NCBI RefSeq assembly: GCF_014633365.1
Contig: NC_068352.1
Coordinates: forward strand, 20,059,310 to 20,123,309
Reading direction: 5' to 3'
Length of the DNA stretch: 64,000 nt
Source of the DNA: Diospyros lotus
Taxonomy: Eukaryota > Streptophyta > Magnoliopsida > Ericales > Ebenaceae
Made by a program: the position numbers and the translations under genes. The notes under the pieces are model-generated. The model saw nothing but the letters and a program-made list of their open reading frames with translations. It was not told the DNA's origin and ran no database searches. Shown piece after piece: positions 11,201-22,317 of the stretch (the first letter of the stretch is position 1; each line of letters begins with the position of its first letter).

Positions 11201-12013
11201 TAAAGAAATCAAAAGGTTCAAAATCTTACTCAAGTAAAAAATCTATATTACTCGAGTAACTTGGAAAGATTCAAAATATGTTTAAAATCTTACTTAAGTA
11301 ACCCTGATACATTACTTAGTCTTGGCTCTAAACTTGAAATTCAAATTTTGTTGACTATTTTCGTTTTAAACACAAGCCAAGACTTATATACAAAGGTGAA
11401 GCTCGAAATACAATTTGAAAAAGAAAAAGAAAAAAAAGAGAGAAAGAAATAGTAACAAAGAGCAAGAGCTTCTGCTTAAAAGCGTTCTCTACAAGAAAGA
11501 AGAAATAAAGCTATATGTCTTCATTTTTTTCATTCTAACCTCTATGTTGTCCTAGTGAGTTTCTCAACAACGTTTTTTTTCCTTTCATGTCTATCTTTGA
11601 GAGAATACCTAAAGTCGAGAGAGCCATCTCATAATCATTCTTTTCTATACTATGAGATTTATCTAAGGGTTATTGCATCAGCCCAAGTATAAAAAACATT
11701 GTAAAGATTATTGTTTGATCCCTTGAAACAACACATCGTGGTTATAGTTGAATTTGTCAAAAGCTATTGTTGTAAAAGAAAATAGTGCTCACCTTTCATA
11801 AAAAGGCACTGGATAGTAAGTTTGAAAATCCTTGACAAGAATTTAAGATAGTGAATGTAGGTAATTGAGATCAAACTACTATAAATCGTTGTGATGTATC
11901 TCATTTACTCTATTGTATTTATTTTTCTATTTACTATTTGGTTCATTTATTATTGTTCGCTTTTAAAAATTAATTTTTTGGGTGAGCTTAATTCACTCAT
12001 TTTTTAAGCTAAC
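8209..12013 (+). mobile_element. Sirevirus-like LTR interrupted by a solo LTR
   Basis: The outer parts 8209-8475 and 11109-12013 together make about 1.17 kb, close to the 1.19-kb LTR at 161-1348, starting TGTTAAGTC and ending AAGCTAACA. The end region (GAGCTTAATTCACTCATTTTTTAAGCTAACA, read 11983-12013) is like the end of that LTR. Palindromic words of the type TTACTCGAGTAA (11248-11259) lie on the right side, and ATTACTCTAGT is rebuilt across the insertion point. A duplication of the outer target site was not found, so the outer limits are tentative. Confidence 0.5.
8476..11103 (+). mobile_element. Solo LTR, 2.63 kb, TSD ACTCT
   Basis: The element starts TGTAACGATT and ends GAGCCCTTACA, with ACTCT on both sides (8471-8475 and 11104-11108). 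It has a TATA-like GTATATAATTG near 8733, a pyrimidine-rich leader-like tract at 8925-9170, and no protein-coding capacity, as expected of a long gypsy-type LTR without its internal region. The region 9560-9910 carries many TTCGAA-centred words. Family assignment (Ty3/gypsy, Tekay/Del-like) rests only on the TGTAACGA start and the length. Confidence 0.82.
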
Positions 12014-13535
12014 AAGTTTTTCAATATTATTTGGGAACGGTCATCATAGCTCTACCTCAATGTGGGAACCAATAATAAAGAGAGGAGTTGGTCTTTTGGT
12101 ATAACTTCTAAAACTCAAATTAGTATAATCAATGAGTAGTAAATGTGTATGAGCACTATGAGTTTCATCATTTATTTGTAGGGTTTCATGACTTTATATA
12201 GGTAAGGTGTGCTAGGATACTCGGAGTTATTATTTTCAAGATTCCTAAGCATGATTATTTTTGACTTGGAGTTGAATCTCTTGGACTAGAAAGAGATAGC
12301 CTCGAATATTTGGAAATAAAGTGAATTGGGATATTCAAAGTCTTCTCAATTATCTCAAGTTGGTAAAGAGTTTATCAAACTAGATGGAGATAATGCCATT
12401 TTTGGATTCCTCGAAGATGAGATGAGCTAGATATGAGCCAAGATCTTTAGAATTTCTCCAATACTCCACTTCTTGGTTAATTCTTGACTTGAATATAGGT
12501 AAATGACAAGTTTGGATAAGGATCTTGGAGTTAGATACTAGTAGTCATCTTTCATAAGATGGGTAAGGAGACATGTATTATCTCCTTGTTGCTTATTGAT
12601 AGAGACATGTGGCCAAATAATGCTAGTTAATCTTCAAGGGCAACTTAGTGATTTCATTTTTTTTTTTTTGTATTTCCCCATTAGTTTTTTTTTTTTTTTT
12701 TTATCATTTTTTTTCCTTTTTCTTTACATTAACAAGGTGATAATAGTATATAGGATCGATCATCATAACTTTGCCTCAACATGAGCACTTGTAAGAAAAG
12801 GTGAGATGGGTTTCTCAAGTATAGTTTTCGACGCTTAAGATAGTATAATAAATGAGTAATAAATGTATGTGAACATTATCAGGCTTGTGTCTTTACCTGT
12901 AAAGGTTTCGTGCTTTTATATAGAAGAGGTGTGGTTTGGATACTTGAATTTATCATTTTTGATATTCCTAGACTTAATTATCTTGAGTTGGAGGCAAATC
13001 CATTAGACCAGATGGAGATAAATCTAAGCTTAGATAATCTAGAGATGAACGGAGTCACAATAGTCATAATTTATTTTCAATACTCCCATGTTTGATTATC
13101 TTAACCTGATAGAGAGTTTATCAGACCAGATAGAGATAATGCTAGTTTCGAATTCTTTGAAGATAAGACGAGTTGAGATATCTAGAGTTATTTTTAATTA
13201 CTCTCGTGATTGGTGATCTCGAGCTAGTATGGAGTTGCTTTGGTCAAATAGAGATAATGTTAGTATTGGATTCTTTGAAAATAAGATGAGCTGAAATATT
13301 TGGAGTTATTTATTATTACTCTCATATATACACGGTGATCTAGAGATAGTAAAAGTTGCTTGGACTAGATAAAGATAAATGATAGGCTCAAACTCTCCAG
13401 GATAAGGGCTTGGGAGTTGGATGCTTTTGTCAAAGCTAAGTTAGGTGAATGGACACATGGTTGGATGAGGTTGGTTGACATTCAGGGCAAGTTTAGTGAT
13501 TTCTCTTTTTGGGTTATTTCTCCATCATAAGGTTA
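12011..13535. repeat. Diverged direct repeat, about 720-bp unit, two copies
   Basis: TCATCATAGCTCTACCTCAA at 12041 recurs as TCATCATAACTTTGCCTCAA at 12760, and the order of words that follows (AATGAGTAGTAAATGTGTATG, ATATAGGTAAGGTGTG, GGGCAACTTAGTGATTTC) is repeated in the second copy up to about 13530. Within the second copy a roughly 120-bp sub-repeat (AGAGATAATGCTAGTTTCGA, ACTCTCGTGATTGGTGATCT) occurs two to three times between 13120 and 13400. Two T-runs (12657-12669 and 12687-12704) mark the end of the first copy. Confidence 0.65.
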
Positions 13536-14780
13536 TGATATCAAAAATATTTTAGAAAATAAGAACAACTTAAACTTTAATTTTGGATTCATTTCAAACA
13601 TAAGTTCGTAAAATTCAATCAAATTTCATATTTTAAATTGCCATTCCAAATGTAACAATTCATTATAAATGAATTTCAAATTTTGAGGTTCATTCTTCCA
13701 AATAAAACCTTAGACATCATTAAGAGTGTCATGGTCATTTTACTTAAACTCTTAAATCCTAATAAGCATGAGATTATCCAAATATTAGTGAAATCAATAA
13801 TCCAACTCACAAGAATACATTGTGTAAAAATGTTTTTTTTTTGGGTAGTTTTTCAATATTTGTTTCAAAAATATATAGCACATTTTCACAATAAAGATAT
13901 TTTACATCAAAACAAAAAGAAAAAAACGACTTACCAAATGAATTTTAGTAAGCCGTGTTATATATATATATATATGCATATATATATTTCATTTTAAATT
14001 TTTATATAAAAAATTTTGAAATAAAAAAAGGAGCTTAACAATTAATTTTGAATTAGACCAAAGATGAGATGATTATCAATTAATTATTATTTTTTGTTGT
14101 CTATGGTATTTATATTATGGAAAATTGTTGGCATAAGTACATTATTAAGGACGTGATTAATGACTTTTTATTTTTTGTTTTCTTTCTCTTTTGTTATACA
14201 GTCATTACCATTATGAAGTATGTTTATCAAACACACCCAATTAACTCGTATAGTTATGTGTTTTAGAATAAAAATTTACCCTAAAAAATCTCAAAGTTAA
14301 TTTGAAAATACCACCCCCTTAGACATGTACCATACATAAGAGTACCATTAATTGATCATTTTTAAAATTTTTAATAAAAAAATAAGCTGCGGTGGTCATA
14401 ACTTACTTTTAGTCTTCCAAAGGGTTATTTTACAAGAAAATGTCATTATAATGTGTGGTATCCGGACCCATTTCAATGGTTTGAGTTTTTAAATTGATCA
14501 GAATTTGGTTTATTGGTAAGGAAAATTCTATTTACAGCCACTTATTTTGTTCTTTACAATCACTTTTTAATACATTTGAAATACCATCATTTGAAAATTT
14601 ATCTTTACACTAACCATTACATCTACTTTCTCCCTTACCATTGCAACCACTATTGCCCGCGAGCAGCCATACGTAATCGACCATTCACGTCAAAGATGAT
14701 GTGACAAAGACTAAAAATGAATAAAAATACAACTATAAAATAGAAGAATAATGATAATGCATCCAAATGCATACACACAC
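13536..14780. other. AT-rich intergenic DNA, nothing recognised
   Basis: Contains TA microsatellites near 13960-13985 and an isolated ATCAAACACACCC word at 14227 that resembles the end of the family-3 MITEs, but no partner end was found. Confidence 0.35.
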
Positions 14781-15375
14781 ACAATTGGAGAATCAAAGAT
14801 CGTTGGGGAAGCGATCATAGAAGAGGGTTGGCTATGGTAGTGGCCATATTGACTGGTAGTGATCGCCTTTCATGTCTCCCAAACCCAGGGGTTTAGGGGC
14901 CATGAAAGCAGCTCGAACCCAAGGCTTCGGGGTGCTATGAAGGCCGAACCCTAGGGTTCGAGGGCCATGAATGAGCCTCGAACCCCAGGATTCAGGTCAT
15001 CTTCTTTGACCAAAGAAAATTGTCGAAGAAAACACACATATATACATATTGTGTGTTTGGTTGTAGTTTTGGATAGTAGATTGGATATCACTGTCGAGTT
15101 TGTCTGCAATTGGTATGATATATATATATATATAGCTTGAATGCTGAACGCGTCCATGAATGCTGAAATTAATGGGTGACAGCCATGAATGTTATATACA
15201 TACACACATATATATACATATACTTAAAATGTGGGTGTGGAACTTATAGTCCCCTGAAAGTTTGGGGAATCCCAAATTTCTTGAACCCTGGGGTTTTGGG
15301 GACTGCAAGTGTCTTGAATCCCTGGGTTCGGTCATCCGAACCTTGCCCAAATCCCAAAATTTTTCAAATCCCACT
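14781..15375. repeat. Palindrome-bearing repeat region (GAACCC/GGGTTC words)
   Basis: Four imperfect units of the form GAACCC-(A/T)-GGGTTC followed by GGGGCCATGAA occur at 14885-14995, including a 16-bp perfect palindrome CGAACCCTAGGGTTCG at 14945-14960. Related words (TTGAACCCTGGGG, TTGAATCCCTGGGTTC) recur at 15280-15335. A TA microsatellite (15117-15134) separates the two clusters. No coding function is seen; it may be the U3 of a degenerate LTR. Confidence 0.5.
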
Positions 15376-16950
15376 AGAATTTTTTTATAATTTTTGTTTG
15401 ATTGGTTTGTTTTTCTTTTTATATTAAGCTAATTATGAGAATGAAACCGCTTTTACATTTGAGTAGCCATTTGATATTATTTGACGTTTACTATAGGGGC
15501 ATGCGATGGAGGGTGGCAAGTGATCTGAAAAGTAGGGTTTGATGTCAATAATAATTGTACCTGTGCATGATGAGTGTGTGCGCAATAGTAATTTTAAAAT
15601 ATAAATGGTTTCAAAAAATAATATGGATGATTGCGGATAGCAAGGGTAAAATTTTAATTAATTGTGACTGCAGGAGTAAAAAGTCTTGCTCCAAATAGAA
15701 TTTCTTTATTGGTAATGGTGCATTGCCAAAGACTGAGAAAATCAACAACTCAAGCCATACTGATGTCAGAGGTGGCATCACGGCTGGCATGTTGGATTAG
15801 ACATGCATGCCATGCAAGCCCCAACATAAAAAAACCTTCCGTTTCACATTGAATGTATAATCAATGTCAAACTCGGTAAATAAGGTCTTCACTAAATTTT
15901 ATAAATTATTCCACTTAACTCACATCAAATGAATCCCAATCAAACTCACCTCACCATCATCAACTCGATTCCCAACCTGGCCTAGCTGGATCTGATGTGA
16001 GTTCCAAATAATTTCTCGGAAAAAAGGGGGTGAAAAATTGTTAAGAAATGCTACCAAATTGTCTGTACGTCTTAGACGTCTAATGTGAAATGTTTATCTC
16101 ATTGTTGAACGTTTTGCCTGGAGGGGGCCGGCCGGCGTCTGTTTAGAGGCAGCAGGGAAAAATATGTGGCGTTGATTCAATCATAAGCTTCATTTTCCGG
16201 GAAAGTCTACTTTGTTGACTCATTGCCCCCTATTAGAAGCCCAATTTTTCTACGCCATTTTCCAGCCCGCTAACTACTCTCGTCTTTTGACAAATTCTCA
16301 CACCCTATTCTATTCTGTTATCAGATAATGACATTTTAATTTATTTTTTTTAAAAAAACTATACATAATAATAATAATAATAATATAAGACCCAGTTATG
16401 ATATTTTGTAATTGTGAATTATTTCGATCCAATTTTGTTTTTCTTTTTGATATTGGATCGATAGTAACGACTCTCCCTTCTTTCAATGTTGAAATAGCCC
16501 GTATAATTATAAATGCATGATATGGACAACACAAGGGGAGTGTAAGAATAATAATAATAATAGGGCAACCTAGAAAATAGTGACAGCCATGGAGCCTAAT
16601 AAATTAATTAATTAGGTTGAAATAAGAAAGAAGGGCCACAAATTTGATGTAGGGTAGCTAGCTTTACGTGCCCTTCTTTGTCTCTAAAACACGGCATGGA
16701 TATATGGACATGGAGATTTTTCTTTTGGTCAGTGGTTATTATTAAATTAAACACGCTTATATATTGATTCAGAAACACATAGTTGAGTTGACTCGACAAA
16801 AGCCTCTACCACCGGAGACTTCTTCTGGAGCATTAGCAGTGTCTATACTCTTCATGGAAGTCATGGTAATTAGTAAATGTAAAACATATATATATATATT
16901 TAAATAATACACATTTATTTGTATTTTATTTTTGTTTTAAAATAATTTTA
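15376..16950. other. Intergenic, nothing recognised
   Basis: AT-rich, with an ATA trinucleotide run near 16366-16383 and a small GC-rich patch (GGGGGCCGGCCGGCGTCTG, 16123-16141). No credible gene or repeat boundary. Confidence 0.35.
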
Positions 16951-16954
16951 TCAA

Positions 16955-17452
16955 GAGTAATGCTAGCAATTGCCTTATGTTTAGCATAGTCTTTTTTATT
17001 TAAGGCACAACCAAAATATAATAAATATATATATATATATATATAGTATTTTTAAGAGTAATGTTAGGAAGTGTCTTAAAAGGCACGTAAACATTATTTT
17101 TAGATAATGTACACTTATTGTATCTTATATATTTTCAGCACTCAAAAAATTTCATTGGCTAATAAAATATTAATTGAATTATTTAGAAAGTAAAAATAAA
17201 GGGTAATAATAATTAAGTGTCTTGTTTGAAAATAATGTATATTTATTTTATATTAAAAAATATTTTTAAGGCAGTCATTGTATCTTAATTATTTTTAAAT
17301 AAGATGTAATATTTAAGGGCACAAACACCCTAAGTGAGAAATATATTTTATTTTTATTTCATAACTAACCAATAAAAGTGTTTCAATAGAAAAATCCTAT
17401 ATATATGCGTGCGCCCGCGCCCTATAATTTTGTACAACGTGATTAGCATTAC
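16955..17452. mobile_element. Candidate small inverted-repeat element
   Basis: GAGTAATGCTAGCAATTGC at the left and GTGATTAGCATTACC at the right pair as inverted ends over about 12 bases, enclosing AT-rich DNA with internal copies of AAGAGTAATGTTAGGAAG and AAGGCAC words. The limits and the class are uncertain, and no duplication was established. Confidence 0.3.
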
Positions 17453-17892
17453 CTTTATTTTAATTGAGTTTTGTTAATATAGGTATTGGTTACGGTACAT
17501 TTAATATATTTTATTTTTAACATTCAAATATTTATATTGATTAAATTAATTAAATGTTTTAAAAATATAATTCATTTAGTATTAATGAATAAAGATATTT
17601 AAATATTACAATATATAAATACATTAAAGATTAATGAATATTTAAGGGCACCAACGACGATGAAAAGTTGCATTGAAGCTATAATAAATGGGCGAGAAAG
17701 GAAGTCATATTCAACAGTCAACTGCGAGAAAATCAGGGGGTTGGAGTCGTCAGTTTCTTCCACTGCTGTTTCATGAAACCCTACTCCTCACGCATCTTGC
17801 GAGCCAACAAATAAGTCTCCTCAAGTAACACTCCAAACCCATCCCCTCCCCACCAACCAAAGCAAATTCACACCCATTTCCCCTCCCAAATC
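17453..17892. promoter_or_regulatory. Upstream region of the RING-H2 gene
   Basis: AT-rich up to about 17700, with a TATA-like TATATAAATA at 17613-17622, then a pyrimidine-rich leader-like stretch (17750-17890) directly before the ATG. Transcription start is inferred only. Confidence 0.35.
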
Positions 17893-18618
17893 ATGCACCC
17901 ACCCTCCGCCTCCGCCATGCCCGACGACCAACTATATCCTCAACTGCCACAGCCTATCGGTAATTTCGGGCCAAATTATCATCAATCTTTCCAATCTCAT
18001 AGCAGTAGCCACTATGACCTGAACAGCAAGGTCATGCTCACCGCCATAATCTCCTTATCGATCATCATTGTGATCGTCACCATCCTCCACATCTACGCGC
18101 GAATCATTCTCCGGCGGCAAGCCCGCCGGAGAGCCATCATCCAGCGGCTGAGACTGGCCGTCTCCCAGGGCCAGCCCGGCGACCCGCCGAGGTCCGGGCT
18201 TGACCCGGCCCTCATCGCCGCCCTGCCCATATTTCTCTTCAAACAAGTAGACGTTGAAACTGCAGAATCAACTGAGTGTTCTGTTTGCTTGAGCAGCCTC
18301 GAAGACGGCGAGATGGCTAGGGTTTTGCCGAACTGCAAGCATATTTTCCACTCGGAGTGCATCGATAAGTGGCTCGCCTCGCAGCCGACGTGTCCCGTTT
18401 GCCGCGCGGAGGCCGAGCCGAGGCTCGTCCCGGAGCCCCGTGAGCCGGCGACGGGCCCGACGCTGGAAGGGACTTCGTCAGACGGCGAGTCTCAAGCGTT
18501 GGGTAAGTTTGGCGGGTCGAGTTCGCGGCTGAATTCAGTCCGGCGGATGCTTAGCATGGAAAGATCGTCGAGAAGAAATCAATGCTGTGATGGCGCAGAA
18601 GATCTCGAGAGACAGTGA
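17893..18618 (+). CDS. ATL-family RING-H2 E3 ubiquitin ligase
   Basis: The 241-residue protein has the standard ATL order. It has a Pro/Ser-rich N-terminus, one hydrophobic membrane segment at about residues 47-69, then a basic stretch (RRQARRR). A GLD motif follows at 102-104 (SGLDPALIAALPIF), then a perfect RING-H2 finger with C129, C132, C148, H150, H153, C156, C167 and C170 in C-x2-C-x15-C-x-H-x2-H-x2-C-x10-C-x2-C spacing. The family-typical LPNCKHIFHSECIDKWL is present. ATL proteins are membrane-anchored E3 ligases that pass ubiquitin from an E2 enzyme to substrates, many acting in defence or hormone responses; the substrate here is unknown. The gene is intronless, as usual for ATLs. ATG 17893 gives the longest frame; Met9 (17917) is an alternative start. 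Coding sequence is GC-rich compared with its surroundings. Confidence 0.93.
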   Translation: MHPPSASAMPDDQLYPQLPQPIGNFGPNYHQSFQSHSSSHYDLNSKVMLTAIISLSIIIVIVTILHIYARIILRRQARRRAIIQRLRLAVSQGQPGDPPRSGLDPALIAALPIFLFKQVDVETAESTECSVCLSSLEDGEMARVLPNCKHIFHSECIDKWLASQPTCPVCRAEAEPRLVPEPREPATGPTLEGTSSDGESQALGKFGGSSSRLNSVRRMLSMERSSRRNQCCDGAEDLERQ

Positions 18619-19229
18619 TTCGGGTAAAATTAATTAAAAATATAATTACTTTATGAATGCCTAATTAATTAATTTGCATTATAAATGAACATGGATTAAT
18701 ACATACATACATACATACAACTATATATACAAAGAAAGCAGATGAATTTCCCGGCTCCGGTCGCCGCCTCCGGCGAATATGAATTTTCGGAGAATATCTT
18801 GTATTTTCCTAAATAAGTCCGAGATTTCTGTATCATCATCATATAATTAAGAATTAAGAAATTATGACTTTTGGTACTTCTTGGTAGGGTAGGGGCGGCC
18901 CCGGTGGAGGGCCATGTGCACACAGAGACAACACTGCTGTGCATGATGCATTCATTAGCTAGACTTTATGTTTTTATTTACCATTACCAATATTGACCTG
19001 ACAATTATTCATTCTGAGGTTTGAAAATTGAACGCCAACTTCCCATCTTCCCTTCACAACGAGCCAATGACCGGCGCATCATGCGGAATTAATATAACGT
19101 AAACTTCCTTTTTATTCTAAATTAAAAAAATATTATTTATACAAATAATTGGATTATAAAAAAAAAGACCGACGGCGTCACATGAAAAAAATATTCTCAC
19201 CCAATTAATCGTTGTTGTCTCTAAATAAA
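18619..19229. other. RING-H2 gene 3' region
   Basis: Holds a short ATAC tetranucleotide run (18700-18718) and no coding frame that I trust. The frames on the opposite strand between 18696 and 18944 have no family resemblance. Confidence 0.4.
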
Positions 19230-19407
19230 GCATGGCCGATCTGATTTCATCTCAGGATGAAGCCTGACCGAGCTTCATCATGCCCGGACTTCTTCTATTC
19301 ACGATGCCTTGATAATAGATAATAAAATATGAGTTATGAAGTCTTATCAGACTTCATCATTGGACAAAGTTCAATTCGATTATCGAGTCTGACTTGTTGG
19401 TACATAT
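19230..19407 (-). mobile_element. Fragment of the GATGAAG/GATC repeat element (sister of 62278-62913)
   Basis: Read on the minus strand, 19340-19405 gives GTACCAACAAGTC, then TTTGTCCAATGATGAAGTCTG, which parallels GTACCAAGAATATG and TTATCCAATGATGAAGTTCG in the left part of the element at 62278-62913. The AGCCTGACCGAGCTTCATC text at 19262 matches the AGCCTGATC words there. The far end is not defined. Confidence 0.5.
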
Positions 19408-20302
19408 AATACTGTTCTTAAATTAAATGCTTTCATTCTATATATTTATCATATTTACTTATATTTTTGTTTTCACTTAATATTTAGTATATGGTTGAAA
19501 TTATTTATAAAAAATTAGCATATTAACAATTTTAAATGTCTATTTTATTTACTCTTTTAAACCCTACAAATTCTATTGAATAATTAAAATGAGAAAACGA
19601 ATGCATGCATACTCATTTAATTAAATGATTTTAATTAATGAAGGTATATAGTATAGTAATATAACTTAATGTTTGAAATGATTTTTAATTTGATTTAATG
19701 CATTTAATAATATGATTCACTCAAACAATATTGTATTAAAACTTATTGCATGTATGGGTACGTACTTTATAAATTTATTTATCAGATTAAACTAATTTAT
19801 ATAAATTTATTTTAGTTCTTAAAATTGTATGGACCTCTTTGAATTTGTTCATTCCTTATAATATATTTTTTTCCAGATGACAGAAATGATAAAATGAAAG
19901 AATATATTAATCATTTAAATGATTTTAAAGTGATTTAATGGAGACAATACTGTGAAGTATTTATTAATTTAAAACCTTTAAATAAATTTTCTCATATGAA
20001 AAGAAACTTTTTAAACCCTACAAATTATTTTCAATTAATAATGATAATAAAAAAAATGAAAAGGAACTTATTAAAAGATTTTAATGTAATTTAATAGAGT
20101 TAACATTAATGTGTTTTAATGTTGCAAATGATTTTATACTACTATTACTATATCTAAAATTATTAATTAATATATCTATTTATATATTTGAAGAAATTAA
20201 TATATTGTATAGCTAATTATAAAATTAAATATTGATTAAGAAATCTAGTGTTAGAATTATTTTCTATGAAAAATGTTACATTAATAGAAAATTTTTCATG
20301 CT
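19408..20302. other. AT-rich intergenic DNA, nothing recognised
   Basis: Strongly AT-rich with many ATTTAAAT-like words; no coding frame and no supported element end. Confidence 0.35.
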
Positions 20303-20471
20303 TGCATGTTTGATTATTTAATATTTTTTATAGAAAATTTTCATGGTACAATACATTGAAATATGTTTTGACTTATTTTTCATAGAAAATTACAATTAGG
20401 GGAGGTGAAAATTGTTTTTCATGAAATTAGAAAATATTTTTCTTTTCCACCTTTTTCTAATCAAACACACC
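20303..20471. mobile_element. MITE, family 3 copy (TGTTTGATTA ends)
   Basis: GCATGTTTGATTA at 20304-20316 and TAATCAAACACACC at 20458-20471 are inverted ends. The interior has GAAAATTTTC and AAATATTTTTCTTTTCCACC words shared with the element at 63578-63809. The left end is diverged. Confidence 0.5.
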
Positions 20472-20749
20472 TTAATATTTGTTGTGTTATTAATATATTT
20501 AATATTATGATATTAAAATATTAATATCTTATAATTAGTCTGCTACTTATGGAAAAGCTTGTAGGGTCATAGTCTTTGAATAATATTAAGTATGCTGAAT
20601 GGTTAATAAGAAAAAAAAAAAAACAAAAATAGTACACATAAAATACTTCATTGAAATTTAATTATAACAAAATTTTCCATCTTAAAAATGGGATAAAAGC
20701 TATTACCTCATCCCCCAGGCCAAGCCTCAGCTGATTGCTTTCTTTGGAT

Positions 20750-21020
20750 TTTTTTTTGATTTTTTTTATTACGTATTATCACGAGCGCCCTCTGTTACTT
20801 GATCCCACGATTTCAGTATGAAATATAAATCAGAGAACCCAACAGCCAATTTTGACCTCTGGCCTTTCTCCACTAACGTAAGGGTGGTCTAATAGTCTTT
20901 CAACTTTTAGGATCATCATTGATTGCTGAATTTTTTTCCCTAGCCAAAACTCGAACACAAGATTTGAAGACCCAAAATATAACACTCTAACAGTTCTTTC
21001 TTTGTCAACTAATCTAGGAC
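20750..21020 (-). mobile_element. SINE copy C, 271 bp, TSD TCTTTGGAT
   Basis: The minus strand reads ATTAGTTGACAAAGAAAGAACTG, a box-B-like GTGTTCGAGTTTTGG, then GGGCGCTCGTGATAATACG and an A-rich tail (the T-rich tract at 20750-20769 on the plus strand). The 9-bp word TCTTTGGAT lies immediately on both sides (20741-20749 and 21021-21029). It belongs with the copies at 4113-4389 and 30632-30893. Confidence 0.78.
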
Positions 21021-21029
21021 TCTTTGGAT

Positions 21030-21519
21030 CCTTGTTTGGCTACATTGTTAATATGGTAGTCGCCTGAAGGTAGCTATAATATTTTCAAAAAAGAAGTCAA
21101 ATTTTCCAACACATGACAAAAAATATAAGTTGTACATCCTGTTCTAACTTTTTATGTATTATGAGAGGTGTGATATATACGTGCAATATTATATAACAGT
21201 TGATGTTTAAGTTCTTATGTAGTGTGAAGTGTCAAATTGATGCTCGACTAACCTTGTCTTATTTATAAAAAATTAGTAACTTATTTAGTCTATTTTAAAG
21301 TTCAATGGCCGATTCTACCCCTATACCAAAGTATTGTGGCCAAAGTTGACTACTACTTAAAAAACAAAAAGAAACAAAATTATTTCAAAAGGGTAACATA
21401 TCAAATTAGTCACTCTAATTTGACTCACGTACCAAATTAACCAATATACTTAGACTAATAAATTTTCGTAAATGAGGGTTGCTTCTAATGTTGACAATGG
21501 GAGAGGTGAGGGTCGGGGT
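21030..21519. other. Intergenic, nothing recognised
   Basis: AT-rich DNA with no coding frame or repeat boundary that can be supported. Confidence 0.35.
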
Positions 21520-22190
21520 GGCAAAACGGATTGGCAGATCATAATCGTGTCATCATGTTGAAACACACGTATAACACAATTATGATAAACACGAACACGA
21601 CACGATTAATTAATCATGTCAAAACCCTTAACCCTAATACGGATATGTTTATTAAACGGCTTATATGACACGACACGCGTAACCCGTTTAACAAACAAGT
21701 TAAACAGATCACACACGACACGACACGATAACCCACTTATTAAATAGACACGACACGACACGACACGACACGTTAACATGAATAAAAACCTATTAATACG
21801 AATAAAACACATTTAACCTGTTAACATAGGAATATTCTCAACAATCAACACATAATAAAAGTTATCTAATATGTAAAATAAAATACGGTCATATAAGAAG
21901 AAAATAAAAAACAATCATCCCAATACTAAAATAAAATACAATCATCCAACAACAAAATAAAATGTTCTAAATAAACGTATTCAGGTGAACCTGTTAACCC
22001 GTTTAATTAAATAGGTCATTACGTGTCTAAATGGGTTATATGTGTTGACCCACCTAAGACACGAAAATAACTGTGTTATAAACGGCTTGACCCGTTTATG
22101 ACCCAAATCCGATTAGCCCTAACCTTAACCCGTTTAACTCCATTTTGTTTCGTGTCGTATAATCAGGTTGTGCCAAAAATTTTCAGCCTT
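21520..22190. repeat. ACACGACACGA / ACCCGTTTA repeat element
   Basis: The left edge reads GGGGTGGCAAAACGG and the right edge TGTGCCAAAAATTTTCAGCC, roughly inverse. Inside are runs of the pentamer CGACA (five in a row at 21746-21770 region) and many ACCCGTTTAA / CGGCTTGACCCG words in both orientations. This text type is common in plant non-autonomous DNA elements; the ends and class here are not proven. Confidence 0.5.
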
Positions 22191-22317
22191 AGGTGAGGGT
22201 GAGGCAAGCTTGCCTTATTCTTTTAATTGCAAAGCCCACCCCATATCTCGGGAGTAAGGGTTTTTTAAGGTAGTGTTTGTTAACCAAAATATAGAGCGAA
22301 AAAGATTAGATATGAGA

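Noticed and set aside
21625..22140. Possible interstitial telomere repeats (CCCTAA-like words)
   Set aside because: Only isolated TTAACCCTAA and CCCTAACC words, not a tandem array.
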